Source: Microbacterium arabinogalactanolyticum
Lineage (GTDB): Bacteria > Actinomycetota > Actinomycetes > Actinomycetales > Microbacteriaceae
DNA length: 64,000 nucleotides
Direction of reading: 5' to 3'
Assembly: GCF_030268005.1 (NCBI RefSeq)
Contig: NZ_BRZC01000004.1
Location: forward strand, 870,926 to 934,925
Below are positions 61,343-64,000 of the stretch, piece by piece. How positions within the stretch are numbered: the stretch's first letter is position 1; every line of letters begins with the position of its first letter. Below the pieces are notes generated by a model that saw only the letters and a list, made by a program, of their open reading frames with translations, had not been told where the DNA came from and did no database searches. Position numbers and translations under genes: made by a program.

Positions 61343-62236
61343 ATGACCGCGCACCCCCTTCCCCGAGACCTGCGCGGCTACGGCGAGCACCCGCCCGAGG
61401 TGCTCTGGCCGGGCGGCTCCCGTGTCGCGGTCTCCCTGGTCATCAACGTCGAGGACGGCTCCGAGCGCAGTCGCGCCCGAGGCGATGACGCCGACGACCT
61501 CGGAGCACACTGGACGGCCCATCCGGCGCATCCGCATCAGCGCAATCTCGACCTCGAGTCCGCCTTCGAGTACGGCGCCCGCGCCGGGATCTGGCGGCTG
61601 CTTCGCACCCTGCGTCGTCACGACGCCCCTGCCACGGCCTTCTGCTGCGCCGCCGCGCTGGAGGCCAATCCCCGCATCGCCGAGGCCCTCGTCAGGGACG
61701 GGCACGAGATCGCCGACCACGGCCTGCTCTGGGAGCCGCACACCCTGCTCACCCCCGAGGACGAGCACGCGCGCATGGTGCGCTCCCGCGAGATCATCGA
61801 GGAGCTCACCGGCCGGCGGCCGACGACCTGGTACTCCCGTGACGGCCTCACCGAGCACTCCCGCTCGTCGATGATCGCCGAGGGGTTCCGCTATGACGCG
61901 AACAGCTTCAACGACGACGTCCCGCACGCGGGGCCGGACGGACTGGCCCTGCCGGTCATCCCGTACGCGGGCGACACCAACGACTCCGCACTGCTGCGGC
62001 AATACCCGACGGCGGCTTCCTTCGCGGGACATCTGTGCGATGCGCTGGATATGCTGCTCGACGACCCACGGGAGGGCGCAGGCGTGCTCAGCGTGGGGCT
62101 GCATCCCCGTCTGATCGGGCGCCCGGCGTACATCGGCGCCCTTGACGCACTGCTCCGCCGCGCCAGGGAGAAGGGTGCCTGGATCGCCACCCGCGAGCAG
62201 ATCGCCGAGCACTGGAGCACGGCCATCGCTGCCTGA
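61343..62236 (+). CDS. PuuE/polysaccharide-deacetylase-family cyclic amide hydrolase
   Basis: 297 aa NodB-fold hydrolase without sugar-deacetylase context. RVAVSLVINVEDGSE (metal-side Asp/Glu), YGARAGIWRLLRTLRRHDAPATAFCCAAALE, GHEIADHGLLWEP, TWYSRDG and LSVGLHPRLIGRPAY. This set matches PuuE-type allantoinases and the bacterial cyclic-imide hydrolases of about 293 aa. It opens a five- or six-membered amide ring to a half-amide or ureido acid. AGGAGG precedes the ATG. Single plus-strand gene, divergent from the amidohydrolase operon. Confidence 0.85.
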   Translation: MTAHPLPRDLRGYGEHPPEVLWPGGSRVAVSLVINVEDGSERSRARGDDADDLGAHWTAHPAHPHQRNLDLESAFEYGARAGIWRLLRTLRRHDAPATAFCCAAALEANPRIAEALVRDGHEIADHGLLWEPHTLLTPEDEHARMVRSREIIEELTGRRPTTWYSRDGLTEHSRSSMIAEGFRYDANSFNDDVPHAGPDGLALPVIPYAGDTNDSALLRQYPTAASFAGHLCDALDMLLDDPREGAGVLSVGLHPRLIGRPAYIGALDALLRRAREKGAWIATREQIAEHWSTAIAA

Positions 62237-62255
62237 GGCGAGACGGGCCGTGCTC
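62215..62255. terminator. terminator across the ends of convergent genes
   Basis: Perfect 10-bp stem GAGCACGGCC / GGCCGTGCTC (62215-62224, 62246-62255) whose arms lie in the last codons of both convergent genes. Confidence 0.5.
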
Positions 62256-62979
62256 AGCCGTGTGCGAGCAGGCTCCCCCAGCCCGGGATGGGTCGGGCCG
62301 CACCGGCGAGCCGCAGCAGATGCCAGAGCGTCGCCGTCGCGCTGTCGATGACCGGGATCCCGAACTCCGCTTCGAAATCCGCCACACGGTAGGCGCTGCG
62401 CAGGTTCGTGCCGATGCACAGCACGCCGTCGACCTCGCCGGAGAAGGCCGGTCGCATCAGGGCGTCGATCCAGTCGTCGCCGACGCGGGCGATCTCGGCG
62501 TTGGCCAGTTCGACCTCGGGCGCAGACAGCACGGGCATCCGGATGCCGTCGGCCTCGTACTGCGCGACGATCTCCTCGGCGATGCCGCGCGGCCCCGGGA
62601 ACACCAGACCGACCGAATTCAGCCCGAGTGCGTCCAGCGCGGCACGCGCGGCGAGCGTCGCGGTCGTGGCCGGCGCCCCGACCACCGCCGTCAGCTGCTC
62701 GCACAGGAGTCGGTCGCCGTCGAACCCCGTCCACGATCCCGACGTGCCGTGGAAGGCCACGGCATCCGGCTCGACGTCCGCGAGCAGCGCGGGCGCCTCG
62801 CCCAGCACCTCGGCGTCGATCCGGTCGCCCAGCGAGGCGGGGAGCCGGAACCGGCTGACGTGCGCGGCGACGTCGTCCTGCCCCGCCAGCATCCGCTGGA
62901 TCGAGGACTCGGCGTTCGAGTTCGACGACGGCGCGAGCACGCCGAGGCGCACCGAGGGCCCGGGGGCTCGGGATGTCAT
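62254..62979 (-). CDS. maleate isomerase / arylmalonate decarboxylase family protein
   Basis: 241 aa Asp/Glu racemase-superfamily enzyme. LGVLAPSSNSNAESS, FHGTSGSWTG (Gly78-Thr79-Ser80), VGLVFPGPRGIAEEIV, and VLCIGTNLRS with Cys188. Maleate isomerases and racemases use two cysteines; here the first is glycine, the pattern of arylmalonate decarboxylase. So it may decarboxylate a malonate rather than isomerise maleate. GGAGGAACC precedes ATG 62979. It lies 20 bases after the XRE-cupin gene in the same operon. Confidence 0.83.
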   Translation of the reverse strand: MTSRAPGPSVRLGVLAPSSNSNAESSIQRMLAGQDDVAAHVSRFRLPASLGDRIDAEVLGEAPALLADVEPDAVAFHGTSGSWTGFDGDRLLCEQLTAVVGAPATTATLAARAALDALGLNSVGLVFPGPRGIAEEIVAQYEADGIRMPVLSAPEVELANAEIARVGDDWIDALMRPAFSGEVDGVLCIGTNLRSAYRVADFEAEFGIPVIDSATATLWHLLRLAGAARPIPGWGSLLAHG

Positions 62980-62999
62980 GGTTCCTCCGAGAGTCGCGC

Positions 63000-63617
63000 T
63001 CAGTGCGCGCGGCCGAGCGACGGCGGCGTCGAGATCGCGAGCATCACGGCTGCCGAGTCGGTCCTGTTGCTCCACCAGTGCGGCAGGGAGGCGTCGTAAC
63101 TGAGGCTGTCGCCCGCCTCGAGCTCGAAGTCCCGTCCCGCGACCGTGGCGACGAGCCGGCCGGCGTTGATGAGCACGACCTCCTCGCCCTCGTGGGAGTG
63201 CGGAACCGACGAGCCGTCGAAGCGCGCGGGGATGGTCATGTTCACGACGCCGAGCTTGCGCTCCGCATCCGGGACGATCAGCTCCATCATGATCCCCTGC
63301 GACGGGATCTCGATGCGACGACGGTCGGCACGGCGCACGAGCATCTGCTCGTTGCCGGGGTCAGGGTCTGCGAACATGCTGGCCAGCGGCAGGTCCAGCG
63401 AGTTGGCCAGGCGCAGCAGCGTCGCGAAGGACGGATTGCCGATGCCGCGCTCGATCTGACTGATCAGCCCGGCGCTGACTCCCGCCCGATCGGCGAGCTC
63501 CTCGACCGTGAAGCGGCCGGAGCGCTGCTCGCGCAGCTGAGCGCCGAGATGCGAGATCCAGAAGTCCCGATCGAGACCTTCCTCAGGGATCGACTTCGGC
63601 GTAGAGGTGGTACCCAC
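63000..63617 (-). CDS. XRE-cupin transcriptional regulator
   Basis: 205 aa. HTH about residues 23-78 (FTVEELADRAGVSAGLISQIERGIGNPSFATLLRLA), C-terminal cupin about 120-195 (VPHSHEGEEVVLINAGRL, FELEAGDSLSYDASLPHWW). Proteins of this type sense small metabolites with the cupin and control adjacent catabolic genes. GTG start with GAAGGG upstream, 10 bases after the aldolase stop. It is the only regulator in this gene set and probably acts on the palindrome at 61308-61328. Confidence 0.9.
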   Translation of the reverse strand: MGTTSTPKSIPEEGLDRDFWISHLGAQLREQRSGRFTVEELADRAGVSAGLISQIERGIGNPSFATLLRLANSLDLPLASMFADPDPGNEQMLVRRADRRRIEIPSQGIMMELIVPDAERKLGVVNMTIPARFDGSSVPHSHEGEEVVLINAGRLVATVAGRDFELEAGDSLSYDASLPHWWSNRTDSAAVMLAISTPPSLGRAH

Positions 63618-63627
63618 GTTCAGCCCT

Positions 63628-64000
63628 TCACTTCGTTGACGATGGCTCGTTGTATCGAGACGATAGCGCGTCCTCGGCGCCCCGAGATGCAGCGAGGGTC
63701 CGAAGAGTCGCGGTCACCTCGCGCTCCCAGTACACCGCGGCCCTGTTCGCGCCGCGGGCGTGCACCTCGGCGGCGCGGGCCGCGGAGGGGGCGGGGAGAC
63801 CGATCGGATGCCCGGACGCGGCCACCACGTCGATGACGCGCTGGACGGTGGAGTCCAGCTCCCCCGCGCGATCAGCCCGCGCGAGATCGTCCGCGAGATC
63901 TGTCGGGCCGATCCACGCCCCCTCGAAGAGCGGATGCGCGGCGAACTGCTCGATGGCGTCCACGGCATCCGTCGTCTCGACGAGCACGGAGAGCACGGGC
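63628..64000 (-). CDS. HpcH/HpaI-type aldolase, 3' part (cut by window edge)
   Basis: C-terminal 123 codons of a protein that continues beyond 64000; the frame is open to the edge. VLSVLVETTDAVDAIEQFAAH and EGAWIGPTDLADDL match the HpcH/HpaI aldolase-citrate lyase family, where the first carries an active-site Glu and the second the GPxDL motif near the metal site. It cleaves 2-keto-hydroxy acids to pyruvate or glyoxylate plus an aldehyde. Upstream member of the operon with the XRE-cupin gene and the decarboxylase/isomerase. Confidence 0.75.
   Translation of the reverse strand, partial: PVLSVLVETTDAVDAIEQFAAHPLFEGAWIGPTDLADDLARADRAGELDSTVQRVIDVVAASGHPIGLPAPSAARAAEVHARGANRAAVYWEREVTATLRTLAASRGAEDALSSRYNEPSSTK

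Overview
The window is a GC-rich, densely packed chromosomal segment. Its gene content and style point to an actinobacterium, most likely Microbacteriaceae (Microbacterium-like). The evidence is a RibBA riboflavin operon behind an FMN riboswitch, GTP-type PEP carboxykinase next to a RamB-like regulator, a long GapB-type GAPDH, a Paa phenylacetyl-CoA cluster, many ATGA/GTGA stop-start overlaps and many genes that look leaderless (TAnnnT six bases before the start codon). I saw no rRNA, tRNA, CRISPR array, transposase or phage gene. No gene-free stretch exceeds 300 bases; the longest is 16490-16787.

Layout. 1-4664: a DNA glycosylase, then the FMN riboswitch and ribD-ribE-ribBA-ribH. 4701-9347: small membrane protein, MHS transporter, MmcQ/YjbR protein, tiny HTH protein with twin operators, ABC exporter. 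9431-16489: central carbon block with pckG, the RamB-like regulator, a thioesterase, a winged-helix protein and long GAPDH; pckG/ramB and the GAPDH gene share an AAGAA-N6-TTCTT palindrome upstream. 16708-20052: DHA2 exporter behind a CsoR-like operator, a polytopic membrane protein and a HAD phosphatase.

20171-35490 is an accessory catabolic region: AraC regulator, MDR dehydrogenase, two MoaF paralogues, a SnoaL-like domain running in frame into a Liv-type binding protein, LivH, a fused LivM-LivG, LivF, two SDRs, a YtcJ-like amidohydrolase, a GMC oxidoreductase and an aldehyde dehydrogenase. This looks like import and stepwise oxidation/hydrolysis of an unidentified organic compound.

35605-39868: Lrp regulator divergent from a branched-chain 2-oxoacid dehydrogenase operon (E1alpha, E1beta, E2; no E3). 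39883-56202: an MHS transporter and a complete phenylacetate pathway in two blocks (paaJ-F-H-Z-I-K and paaA-B-C-D-E-G). The blocks are separated by an MntA-HepT toxin-antitoxin pair, a RecQ-phosphoribosyltransferase fusion and a hypothetical gene, and both begin with a near-identical palindrome. 56234-58285: ATP-dependent DNA ligase and a phosphoribosyltransferase.

58290-64000 is a second accessory catabolic region: amidase, AtzG/GatC-like small subunit, amidohydrolase, PuuE-type cyclic amide/imide hydrolase, Asp/Glu-racemase-superfamily enzyme with a Gly/Cys active-site pattern, XRE-cupin regulator and the 3' end of an HpcH-type aldolase. A palindrome lies between the divergent operons. It plausibly degrades a cyclic amide, imide or ureide. 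This region and the MoaF region are the best candidates for undescribed pathways.
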